From Cylindrodendrum hubeiense (Eukaryota > Ascomycota > Sordariomycetes > Hypocreales > Nectriaceae), in assembly GCA_014621425.1 (NCBI GenBank), contig JAANBB010000145.1, positions 21,150 to 85,149 of the forward strand: a stretch of DNA of 64,000 nt. The letters run 5' to 3'. Below, in pieces: positions 54,064-64,000 of the stretch. Made by a program: the position numbers and the translations under genes. How positions within the stretch are numbered: the first letter of the stretch is position 1; every line of letters begins with the position of its first letter. The notes under the pieces are model-generated. The model saw only the letters and a list, made by a program, of their open reading frames with translations, had not been told where the DNA came from and made no database searches.

Positions 54064-56578
54064 TCAATTTGAAAAGGTTCCATGAATCGGGTAGGTATAT
54101 GTGAAGAAAATTTCATAAAGGCGATTGGCCAATTGCCCACCCAGCCGTGCAGATATGATATTCTTGAACTCCCGTCTTACCATCAAGCGTGTAAATATCT
54201 CGATCATGTCCTCGTCGCTAAGCCACGGGGTGTCAAGCTCAAGGCCCCTGTACACCTGTTGTTCGACTACCAACTTCTCCGAGACTACAGCCAACTGCTC
54301 TATCTCCTCGATTCCTAGGCTTGCATTAGATCAGTTGTAACTAAAAGGTACTCACTTCGTCAAAGCGCGCTCACCACAGTGTCGTATTTTCCCTACACCA
54401 TTCTTAGCTTACACTCTGATCAATACTCTGCGCTTTATTTCACTAACCAGGAATTTTGAGAACATATATTTCGAGCCTTGCGGTGCGTCTGAGCTCATTC
54501 ATCATAGATGTTGCCGGTTGCCACCTGTTGAGATCTGGATTGCATTTAATGTCGATGTCGTTCATAACAGTAGAGTAGACGAGATGATTCAATCGCGTCG
54601 GTCGCACATAAGCATGGACTAATCATCAAGAAAATACACGTTAGCAATAAAGTTCGCCCTTACTCAGCAGACAGGGCTTAAATCAGACCTTGTCCAAAAA
54701 TGTCCTCGGGGCCGTCTCTGAAGGTCGGGTTGGTGCACAGTTCCACAAGAGGTTGGACTGTCCTGAGCATGTGTTCAGGACTTAGGACCATCATTCTCAC
54801 CCGTTTCACATATAGCCAGAATCTGGGCGGCGGCAGACGCTTGTACATCTCAGTCAAAAGAATACGGTTCCTCGCTCGTATTTCTTCGTCAACGCCACAT
54901 TGGAGGCTCCAAGAATTGATGTTGAAGCGCAACCGATCCATGCGACCTGATTGTTCCCAGTCCTTATGAAATTGCGTAGGGCTATCGCTACCTGAGTTTC
55001 TCCCGTTAGCACCATTTCAAGGATTACTGACTAGCAAGCGCGGGATAGGTTCACAAGAGGCGGCTCACTAAGGGCTTCGTGTGTCCTGAAAAAGGAATCA
55101 TCGACTGAAATGTCGCCTTCCATGTACCGTCGGTAATCTGATAACTTCTTTTCTTGTATTTCGCCATCCAAAATTGGCGGGTTTTGGCGCCTGATCCACT
55201 GGGATGTCTTTGTTGAGCCCATGGCCTTCATGAGTACATCCAGCTGCTGCAAGTGTTCAATCATTCGCTCGGCATTAGAGCCCATGACAACTTTAAATTC
55301 GGTCATGTATGACTCTAGCGTCCGAAAAAAAGACTCTTGTGTTCCAAAGATGATTCGGGAGCAGTCTTCTGAGTTTTCTAACAGAATTCTGTTGATCTTT
55401 TTGATGTGGCCGGTATTCAAAGGAAAGAATTGAAAGTAAAACTTGTCATCTTTCTTATAACAGCAATTCTCTCCCTCAACCCGGATTACTTGCCCGTTCA
55501 CAATTCTTGAATAGCTGTTTCTGGGTTTGTTTATGGGAAGATCCTCTAATGAAGATTTAGTATCGGGTCCGAAAATATCGTCAACTGCCGTATAGCGCAT
55601 GCGATCTCGACTCTCCCGGATTACTGGATTCTGGTCCTCCTCCGGAACAGGCAACAGAGAACTTCGTAGGACAAGCATCAACTTGGGCGAGATTGGAACG
55701 AATTCGTGAAAGTTCGCATGGGCGGTCTCATAAACCTTGCCAGTCGTGACGTCCTGTGCACAGTGATTGGGTCCCTCAAAGACATTGTAGCTGCGATCGG
55801 TGAGTATGAACTCGTCGCTGGTGCTTGATGGAGTGCAGATGGCCAAATACATCATCCCGACGTGCATAATCAGCCACTCCGCGTCGCCCCTGTACATTTT
55901 ATTGCAGATTTCGCTTTCCCATTCCTGGCTTGTATCCATTTCTAGCGCCATAATCGTCTTGAGGCCCTGCAGCCAGACTTGAATAGGGCGCGTAAACCCA
56001 TGATCTCGCATGTACTGACTGAATAGATCCTTGTCGTTGGCCGAGTAACTCTCAATGTCCTCGTGGTGGAACCGGAGATGGAAATCCGATCCACGGTATT
56101 TGAGAAGGAAGAGAAACTTGCGGATAAGATCCTTTTCAGTTCTCACTAGGCACACTGCCTTTTCGCCATCGTCAAATGCCTTGATAATCTTTCGAAATGC
56201 AGGCTGAACTCGACTCTCTATTTGGCTGAACATCTCTTCAACCTCATGTTGCTCCTTCTTAGTGGCCATTGCCTTGTCTCGGTACATATCTGATTGCCCC
56301 AGAATTCTCTTCACAGGGCTTTCGTCAATTTCGTAAGGAGTTCGCAGTAGGTTGATATTGTTCACAACCTTATCGCCAGGATACTTCTTCAAGTTACTCT
56401 TGTCATAGCCGATTCTCCGCTTTTTGTTCCTTTTTCGGGTCTTCCCTTGGACCCCTGGCCCTTCAGGTTCCTGGAGATCTTTTGACTCGAAATTGTGGGC
56501 GTAGTTCCTCAGAATGAACTGTGGGACAAAGTGATGATACTGAGATGCCGTATCCTGAGCTGGGTTGGATCCTGCCAT
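54064..56578 (-). CDS. DUF4238 family protein, five exons
   Basis: Exons 56578-55032, 54987-54689, 54618-54448, 54392-54356 and 54319-54064 sum to 2310 nt (769 aa) with all phases matching. The N-terminus has the DUF4238 hallmark HHFVPQFILRNYAHNF. The body contains FILTDRSYNVFEG and HEFVPISPKLMLVLRSSL, shared with the family; the C-terminal part reads DWEQSGRMDRLRFNINSW and then VRRE-type sequence. A basic insert KTRKRNKKRR lies near residue 45-55. Intron 4 is only 36 nt and intron 2's donor is GTCTGA, so the last two junctions are less certain. The biochemical role of DUF4238 is unknown. Confidence 0.7.
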
Positions 56579-57562
56579 TTTGCATGCAGTGATAAGACGG
56601 TAGTCAAAATGAGAGGAATGAAAAATAAGTAGTGTAATAAAGACGGTATTCCTGAATTAGAACACGAAATACAATAGAAGTCCGAAATATATATACATAC
56701 GCGCAAGACCGTCGGGGTGATTCCCATCCGAAGCATGTGAGAATGAATGGTGGGCCTCCTCTGTCCATGCACAGGTCCTGCATTGATGCCCAACTGTTTA
56801 TTTGGGGACCCCCGTTGGCCCCTCATCACTATGCATAGGCCTCCTGCTTACACCAATAGAATATGTCTAGGTATATATTATGAGGGCAACTGCAAGTCTA
56901 CTTGGTCAAGCATGGTGTAGATGGGAAGTGCTGAAGCGGGGGCTTCTGGGTCGTCGACCAAGGTAAGTCACAGGTCAAAACAGACATCTTGAACACAACT
57001 GATAAGGAGGGCTTAGATACGGAGGGCCTTCCAGCAAAAGGGACAGGAACGATCTTTCAACATCATAGAAAATCCACATCGATTGAAGTCTGCGGAGGGA
57101 CAAATATGACACCTCGGTGGGCTAGATAAAAAGAATAGAGTCCCCGTGAACACGTTGACACGAGAAGCACATCAAATGTGTAAATCACGCCTTCAATTCT
57201 TGTCTGACAGGTGGCCCAATACCAAGTCAGAGAGAGAACGGTTGACATAAGGTGGCGTAGAATTTTTATCCCTATCAGATTCAAACATCCGTTTATCGCG
57301 CCACTCTCGGGCGACGGCACAGCGAAGACTCTCAAGTGTTGACAGTAGAGTCTAAGTTGGAGGGATTGGTGGTAACGAGGATGATGACGACCGTGGCGGT
57401 TTCATCGCTGATCGGAGTAAAAGTCATATGGTGCCCCGCTTGTTGGTAGTCGCATAGCCTCCAAGCGGGAGAGTGGCGCAATCATTCAACTCAGACAGAT
57501 TCAATGCACCCAACATCTGTCTCGCTAAACATCACCCAAACATCGCTCAAGTCTTGCCAAAA
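56579..57562. other. Divergent intergenic region
   Basis: No gene seen; holds the promoters of the DUF4238 gene and of the next plus-strand gene. Short minus-strand frames are not protein-like. Confidence 0.5.
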
Positions 57563-58853
57563 ATGCGTCCACGGATCGAAAACCCCGAGTCAATCGTCTA
57601 CATCACTCCCCCTCCTCCTGACCCTTCGGATATCTTCATCGCGGATCTCGCCGTCCTCGATCACGAACACAAGGAGATATTCCGCAAGGCCCTTGCGCGT
57701 ATCTTATCCGCCCCTACGGCTGAACATACATACGCCCAGATCCTCGACGGGCTGCCGACAAAAGAATCCTTCCACGACTCTTACGTGTGGATGCGCCGCC
57801 ATCCTGTCTACGAGCTAGAGCACACGGAGGTTTGCGAGGGCTTCCTTGACAAGGCGCGCGACTTCAGGGCCAAATTTGACCCTTCCGAATTGCTTTTCAA
57901 ACAATCTGTAAGCCAACTCATCAACACTTTATTCTTCCACCGGTCAAGCTCTCTCGATATCCAGTGGCTAGTTCTAATGAGGACTAATTGGCCGTGCAGC
58001 TACTTCGTGCATTCCAGAATACAACACCTGGTTCTAAAGAATTTAACTTACGTCTTATCGAGCTTGTTGTTGTCTCTTGCCATCAAATGGGTGCTCATCT
58101 ATTTGAGCTAGATGACGGAGCCCACAAACATCAGCTTCATCAAGAATGGCTTGATAAAGAGCGTCAAGTAACGGGCGATGAGGCGCGTTACCGCGGTTAT
58201 ACACTCCCACCGACAGCATTTTTTCACAGATTATACCTAGCTCATGATCAGTACCCCAGAGGTCTTGCCGATGTCGCAGGTTACTGGGCTGAGGGAAAGA
58301 TTTTTGGTGGTGTCGTTGTCTTCGATCGTGGTGAGACAGAGCAAGAGGCAAGTGGTGCATCAACCGATTCATTCTGGTAGTCCAAACTCTTCAGAAAACA
58401 GACTAACGGGTGATGTAGTGCAATGCCATGTGGATACATGGAAGCAATTGTAGGGGACCAAGAACCCTCTATCCGCCAATGCCATGGCAATTTGATGACC
58501 TGGTTCACTTCCTCTTAGCTGACCTGGACCATGAAGTTCAATGTCCCCTCCCTATTCATGGGACGCCTATGAACCGGCCACGTTGGGATGCGGACGATGC
58601 TATGACTCGCTTCCACATCTTCCGTGACAAGTATGAACGGAAAGTCCCAATAAATCCCCCACCACCCCGCTGTGTACGAAGCAGTAATGACTGGCCTGAG
58701 TTGGATGACTATCACATTGTGGGTCTGGCGATCGGAAGTAGACAATGGGGTCAGCCAGTCGACGAGGAGGCCGTCGCTGCTGCTGAAGCACGGTTGAAAG
58801 ACATAACTCCCTCCTCGCCTCTCTGGAAGCCTCGTCTAGAGGATTCGAACTAG
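57563..58853 (+). CDS. Conserved fungal protein of unknown function with a GC-AG intron
   Basis: Exons 57563-57907, 58000-58347 and 58419-58853 give 375 aa, all junctions in phase 0. The first intron is GT-AG (92 nt). The second starts with GCAAGT and ends in ATGTAG, a GC-AG intron of 71 nt; without it the frame ends early at 58380. The protein starts MRPRIENPESIVYITPPPPD. It shows HQMGAHLFELDDGAHKHQ, then VVVFDRGETEQECNAMWIHG, then FHIFRDKYERKVPINPPPPR. I know this pattern as a widespread uncharacterised ascomycete family, with no catalytic motif I can name. It is convergent with the HET gene, 113 bp apart. Confidence 0.78.
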
Positions 58854-58966
58854 AGTGGAACTAGGCGTGGCCGAGTTAGTGGTATTTGTGAGGAGTCCAA
58901 GCATGCATTAACACCGAGGCAGTTTCAGTTCAGTCATCACCTATGTTTAGACATTCAATCTAGAAC

Positions 58967-60892
58967 CTAGACCAGGACAATTTCCTCTGGTTCCCGTTCC
59001 CTGTAGTAGCTCCTCTTATCCTTCCAGTATTGAGGTTTGTATGTGTACTCCATCCAGCCCACCCGGCGAAACTCACTTCGCAGTTTGTCACCCGAAGCAC
59101 TCTGCACGACCTCGGGTTGCCCGGCGGGCTCGAGAATCAGTGCTCCGATATGAGTTTTGGTATATGCCGTTTTTTCTTCGGCAATAGGAAGCAAGGCATA
59201 TCTTTTAGGACTTGGCGGCGATAATTGATGAGCGCCAATGCTTGTGTCTGTCGGCGCCTCGTCCCAGTACATGGTCAGATCTGGATTGAACTCGGAACTG
59301 GCGGCTCTTGTGAGCACCTCGAATGTGAGTATGCCTTTGAGTGTAACTTTTCCTTGTCTTAGACGTCCGAATGGGTTTGATGTCTGGACTGGATTTGCGG
59401 ATGTGTTGACAACTTCAACAAGATCGTATCGATACATCCTCGAGGAGAAGACGCCAAACTCAATCTCGCCTATTGCAGATGCCCAGCTCCATGATGGAGC
59501 AGCAAGTTCCAAGTTTTCACTCGAGCGAGTTCTTGGACGGAGACACTTCCAAGCAAGACCACGCACTATATCGTTAGCCCAGAGACAGGCGATGTATCCG
59601 TGACCACCGAGATACGGCTGGACCACTTTTGCAACTGATGAAAGCGCAAGAAGGCGATCTTGAGGTTTTGTGAATTCCGTGAAGGAATATTGCTTTACGA
59701 AATGAAACCACTCGACCGGACAAATGTGACGGGTGCGTCTAGTGCGGGCAACGCTAAGCAAGGTCTCTTTTGAGCGACATGAAGGAAAGTCATCATGATT
59801 TTGAAGAGTCCCGTGTACATTGTGAGCCTTGACTTTTCCGCACTCCCAAAAGAGGCCCTGGTCGGCGAAATGAAGGATTCGAGTTGACAATGCCCTCTCT
59901 TGCACAACCCAGCCGCGGCTGTTGAGAGGAGAGTGGCTGACGCAAGAGTAAAAGCTCGGAGTTCTGATCTGGACATGGAGCCTTTCTTCAGCCAAGTCTC
60001 CCCCTCGACAAATCTCGACAGGCTCAGCGTGGAAACAATTATTTCCTGTTTGTTCCAGAAACCCTTGGTTAGCATGAAGCGAAGCCGTCGCTGCGATGGT
60101 GCAGATGGCGTTTTGGTATATGATACCCATACGGGAGCCTTCCTCGAGCCATTCCGATTCATCGCTAGTGGTTGGTTGAACGATGCAGAGGGCATCAATC
60201 CAGATGTAACGAATCCCAAGCTGCCGCGTCACCTTGACTGCATCCTGAAAGGTTCGTGGTACAGATGCGAGGGGAAGTTCCCAAGATGTGGAAAATGGCG
60301 AGGTGAGAACAGAGGAATGGGGAGTAGTCCCCCATCGATAGCTGAGAGAACAGTATTGCGTATCTCCGGGATCGAGCAGGCCAGACCTAATTCTATCCTC
60401 GCAGTTGAAAACTTGAAGGGTGTCACCGTGAATCAGGTCGATCAACCGCTTAGGAAGCTCTTGGAAATACGCTGGGTCAGAGCCGGCGAACCCAGTGTCA
60501 CCTCGGCAGTCTGGATGGAAAGAAAGGCACTCCCCAAGCCATATTTTAGCTTGGTTTGATATTTCCAACGCATCGACCGGTGAGGGTATACGCCTGACTT
60601 CACTAGGCGAGTCGACGAAGGGAAGTGCAAGAGCACCTGAAAACGCGCCACATTCCAGGGACCAGTTGCCATGGTAGGTGTACAGCTTTACTTCACCAAC
60701 GTGTCGTTGCAGGGCATCAATGGACGAAACGATTGCGAGGTGCTGTCGACATAAAATGCACAAGTCGCATCCAGCTTCGGCACTTCCGTCTAACTCAGCA
60801 AATGACGCCCATCGGCGGAGCACCCCATCAGCCTGCGATGGCGGGCTGACGTGAGTTGGGCAAGAGTGGCAGCGAAAAGATCTTTCGTTCAT
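58967..60892 (-). CDS. HET-domain protein (heterokaryon incompatibility type)
   Basis: Single exon, 641 aa. The N-terminus has a small Cys/His cluster (CHSCPTHVSP, then CDLCILCRQHL). The HET domain spans about 175-330: YCSLSYRWGTTPHSS, then LGIRYIWIDALCIVQPTTSD, then EGSRMGIIYQNAICTIAATA, followed by SRGWVVQERALSTRILHF. HET proteins trigger or transmit cell death on fusion with non-self; most family members are untested. No STAND domain is fused here. The frame is intact. Confidence 0.9.
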   Translation of the reverse strand: MNERSFRCHSCPTHVSPPSQADGVLRRWASFAELDGSAEAGCDLCILCRQHLAIVSSIDALQRHVGEVKLYTYHGNWSLECGAFSGALALPFVDSPSEVRRIPSPVDALEISNQAKIWLGECLSFHPDCRGDTGFAGSDPAYFQELPKRLIDLIHGDTLQVFNCEDRIRSGLLDPGDTQYCSLSYRWGTTPHSSVLTSPFSTSWELPLASVPRTFQDAVKVTRQLGIRYIWIDALCIVQPTTSDESEWLEEGSRMGIIYQNAICTIAATASLHANQGFLEQTGNNCFHAEPVEICRGGDLAEERLHVQIRTPSFYSCVSHSPLNSRGWVVQERALSTRILHFADQGLFWECGKVKAHNVHGTLQNHDDFPSCRSKETLLSVARTRRTRHICPVEWFHFVKQYSFTEFTKPQDRLLALSSVAKVVQPYLGGHGYIACLWANDIVRGLAWKCLRPRTRSSENLELAAPSWSWASAIGEIEFGVFSSRMYRYDLVEVVNTSANPVQTSNPFGRLRQGKVTLKGILTFEVLTRAASSEFNPDLTMYWDEAPTDTSIGAHQLSPPSPKRYALLPIAEEKTAYTKTHIGALILEPAGQPEVVQSASGDKLRSEFRRVGWMEYTYKPQYWKDKRSYYREREPEEIVLV

Positions 60893-63716
60893 TTTGGATA
60901 ATACATCATGACGGAGGATTTAAAATAGAAAGACATTTCCTTCGCCGAGACAGTTGAAGACAGGAGTCATTCAAGCAGGCGGTGCAATTTGACGAGGCAG
61001 CAGGGCATGTTTGTAGCCGTGTATAGCCCTGTAAGGCGTTTGTAAGGCGTTGGTTAGTTAGGCGTTCGCGAGGCGACCGAGAGGCGGCCAGGCGTTTCGG
61101 AAGTCCACATGGCGAGCGAGTCACGTGAAACTCGGAATATCAAACGCACAGGAATTGGGCGATGCCTATCGGAGACTATCTGGATGGATTGAATTACAGT
61201 GCAATCAAGGATGTTCAATCTGACGGCTGACATCTCGATCCACTAGGGCCTTGGGAGGCCGCCGGATCTCGACTGCGTCGCGCAGCTCAGTGCGGAGTAG
61301 CTTGTTTGGCAAGCTCGCGTCTCGTACGAGAGAGACGGAGTTGAGACGGAGTCGAGACGAGGGAGATAACAGAAGGAGGGGTAAAGTGCATCGCCGCACA
61401 AGGCTGATTCCTTGGCTGATTTCTTGGCTGATTTGGAATTTGACAGTAGCCGTCACAGAGGGCAAATGCTGGTCCCATCGCCAAGGCCGATCAAGCGGGA
61501 GTGGCCACGGCTTCTAGAAACGGGTTGGCCTGATGCATGATGCGTGCTCAGCCTCTATCCCCCGCACTAGAGAGCAGCTCCATTGCAGGAGCATTTTAGC
61601 CATAGTGAGTAATAGGGCCATGTCCCCTGATCGGTGAGGCGCCATCGCTGCTGGATTCATCCGGCCGCGTCCAGACCACCCGCTAATTAGCGACCCTGTT
61701 TGCATCCCTATATTGCCAATTGAAAGCGCAAAAACGGAAGTCACCGACTCTGCACAGCACAGAACCCCCTGTGGCACAGGCGAGATCGGTCCGAGCCAGC
61801 CGTAAACAGAAATCGCCGGCCACCGACAGACATTAACATTAACATTAACCACCAAATAACGACGAGAGGGCGTCGGACACAGCCACGAAACGGTGAAGAA
61901 GCTGCAAACTTGTTTGGCCGGCATCGTATCACGTTTAAACCCTAAACACGTGGTGCATTGATGGTGCCAGCACGCGCGTGCCAGCGAAGCAGCCATTGAC
62001 GGACGTGTCGCATCCCAAACAAACAGCGAGGTGGTTTGATTACCGGTGCACACCACCAGAGCCCAAACCGGACAGTTAGACGGCTTAGTGAGGACGGTGG
62101 ATTCATTCATCAATGCGGGACCGCGGGCGGTCGGGGGATCCAGTGGCTGGCCAGCGGATGACCGCTGGAAGCATCCCACCAGGCAGCCTGGAACCTGGCG
62201 CTGAATCTCGGCGAGCCCACTAGACACAGTCAGCCGTGCGCCGTGCGGGTGCCATAACAACCCAGCGTCCAGCCCTCTGAGGCCCAGCAGGCCCCCAGGC
62301 CCAATAGGCGCGGGGCTAGCAGGGACGTGCTGCGAGCTTGACGGCTTTAAGCTTGTGCGCCTCGGCCTGGCGCCATGCCTGATCGGGCAGTCCCATGTCG
62401 CGGCGGTTCAAAGGGTCCTCCTGTGCGCATTCTGCGCCGGAACCAAAGGGGGCGTAAGAGTCGACCTCACGGTGCGAAGGTATTGTACCTAGGTATGTAG
62501 CGGTGCGAGGTGGCATTGGGGGGAGGGAACGGGCTCATCGCCATTGTGCCACATCTCACCCTCCCAGCTACACAGCTGCCCAAAGTCCGGATACCGACGG
62601 ATCAAAAGATCAACAGGCGTCGCGCCGAAGGAAAAAAAGAGGAAATAAGACTGCGCCACGGGGCATCCATCGGGACTAGCGGCCTCATCTCGCGCCCAGC
62701 TAATCCAACACAAACCCCACGATGCTGCCCTCCCGTCCATGTTATAATTGCTATTAGACTCGCGCTCGCTGAGACGGTGAGATGCAATAGGACTTAGGTT
62801 CATTTGGGGGCGTCGAGCCCGCCAGCCGGATGATTCAGGGCCCGAAGGGGGCCGGATTTGGGGAACAATGACCAGCGCACTGCCGTATATATGTGACGGG
62901 GATGCGCCTCCTCCAGGGCGCAATGGCCAATCCTCTGTGCAGATTTCCTTTCAAGATTCCATCCCTTGGCACTGTATCGCATTACTTCTGAAACACCCGT
63001 CCATTCAGTGAAGGCGAAGGAGCAGCGTCGGTCATCGATACGACCACCGACGTCAAGAAGCTTCGCACGCGCCATTGCGTGACCTCATTGATCTTCCGCG
63101 CTGCTGCTAGGCCAGCCGATCACCACCGCAAGCCAGTATTCGCCCGCCGGCACCACTAGATCGAGCCCCTGGCCAGAGTCGTGAGATCATCGAGCACCCT
63201 CCGGCCCATAAAACCTCCCACCAGGCGAGGCAGTGAAGGCGAAGCTTCGGTCACCCGTCTGCGTGCGACCCTTGTACTGTCACAGCACGCCCCCCTGTCC
63301 GAGTGCGGCCCAGCATCAAGGCTCCTCTGCAGCAAGCGAGAGCAACCAACCCACACAGCCCCCGGCTTCCTCATCCACACCCCTGCCAACCATCGCCGAC
63401 ACCTGCGACCAAGCGCGACGGAGCTGTGATTCATCTTTATAAAACCCGGATCCCGCCCTTCCGCCAGTGACAAACCCCCCTGTCAGCCATCCACGAACAT
63501 CATCCACTGCGCAGCCATATTCCGTTGCCACATCGCTACGTCGTGCATTTGGAATCGACACCCCACAGCTTTCGCCACCATCTTTTACCTGGATATAACC
63601 TCTTGTCTCCGCGCAGACGCATCTTTGCTCGGGATCGGTTTCTCAAGTCGCCTAGACACCCTCCCACCTCTCCACAACCTCCCTCCCACCACATCCACAA
63701 CCACTTCACAGCAGCC
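60893..63716. other. 2.8-kb region without a recognised gene
   Basis: GC-rich with many short open frames; the longest (61514-62260, minus) is not protein-like. Simple repeats include an 11-nt direct repeat (TGTAAGGCGTT) near 61030-61055 and CATTAA three times at 61831-61848. A TATA-like TTATAAAA at about 63438-63445, followed by a CT-rich tract, suggests that the 3' end is the promoter and long leader of the gene starting at 63717. Confidence 0.5.
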
Positions 63717-64000
63717 ATGAGATTCGACATCGCGATCTTGGCCCTGTCGCTCATGGGCTCGACCGCCGCGGCCGTCGTCGACGGGCGCGTCCACGTCGAG
63801 CGCACCGACATGACCCCCCAAAACGAACTGTTCAAGCGCCGCGGCGGAGGCGGCGGCGGCGGTCGCGGAGGAAGCAGCGGAGGAAGCAGTGGAGGTGGGC
63901 GCAGTGGCAGCGGCAGTTCTGGCAAATCCAAAAGCTCATCAAAATCATCAGGCAAATCATCCGGCTCCAGCAAGTCTGGCAGCAGTTCCAGCGGTTCCTC
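63717..64000 (+). CDS. Secreted Gly/Ser-rich protein, 5' part only
   Basis: The frame from ATG 63717 is open to the window edge. It encodes a signal peptide (MRFDIAILALSLMGSTAAAV), a short propeptide ending in a Kex2-type FKRR, and then a poly-Gly/Ser/Lys tract (GGGGGGGRGGSSGG, later KSSSKSSGKSSGSSK). This is a secreted low-complexity protein, perhaps cell-wall attached; the rest, including any GPI signal, lies outside the window. Confidence 0.72.
   Translation, partial: MRFDIAILALSLMGSTAAAVVDGRVHVERTDMTPQNELFKRRGGGGGGGRGGSSGGSSGGGRSGSGSSGKSKSSSKSSGKSSGSSKSGSSSSGS

Noticed and set aside
61514..62260. 248-codon minus-strand open frame
   Set aside because: Composition is not protein-like, no motif is visible, and it lies in GC-rich DNA where long frames occur by chance.
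1..64000. tRNA, rRNA or CRISPR features
   Set aside because: I saw no cloverleaf with matching T-arm consensus, no rRNA-like sequence and no spaced direct repeats; a dedicated scan was not possible.

Overview
The window reads as nuclear DNA of a filamentous ascomycete (Pezizomycotina). Genes carry short GT-AG introns of about 36-130 nt, often with CTAAC-type branch sites. The gene families are typical of this group: Zn2Cys6 regulator, HET domain, PNP-NACHT-ankyrin NLR, DUF4238, GH105, and MFS and mitochondrial carriers. Compact coding blocks alternate with AT-rich, decayed stretches containing truncated gene copies, MITE-like elements and broken immune-type genes, which is the look of an accessory or fast-evolving chromosomal region. 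I cannot name the species. Exon structures below were worked out by hand from splice sites and frame continuity.

Layout. 0.3-2.9 kb: vWA/alpha-kinase gene. 3.07-3.42 kb: MITE. 4.0-5.0 kb: orphan membrane protein. 6.5-10.9 kb: a 304-aa gasdermin candidate facing, tail to tail, a DUF7580/subtilisin protease gene that is broken by a TGA and a frameshift; this recalls the het-Q1/het-Q2 cell-death pair. 11.5-15.2 kb: C2H2/ankyrin gene cut short by a possible LTR, plus a relic. 15.6-20.8 kb: proline-racemase-family enzyme and a 1271-aa protein of unknown function. 22.1-25.5 kb: PNP-NACHT-ankyrin receptor with a frameshift among near-identical repeats. 25.9-27.1 kb: two decayed fragments homologous to genes at 37-41 kb.

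27.8-36.0 kb holds a probable metabolic cluster: PrpF/aconitate-isomerase-like enzyme, Zn2Cys6 regulator, tricarboxylate-type mitochondrial carrier (sharing a 334-bp promoter with the regulator) and an anion:cation-symporter-type MFS permease. The set resembles itaconate and aconitate clusters but lacks a recognisable decarboxylase. 37.1-40.9 kb: a second MFS transporter and an unknown basic coiled-coil protein.

42.0-51.4 kb contains the most novel item. A divergent two-gene module (a zinc-finger gene and a small gene with an EDPWNN motif) is present twice, 7.5 kb apart. Both intergenic regions carry the same ordered series of about six GGGCCAATT-type elements and an identical core promoter. 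Between the copies lie an unknown secreted protein, a second MITE copy and an enoyl-reductase-like gene.

51.6-64 kb: GH105 hydrolase, five-exon DUF4238 gene, a conserved fungal protein with a GC-AG intron, a HET-domain gene, 2.8 kb without a recognised gene, and the 5' end of a secreted Gly/Ser-rich protein running off the edge.
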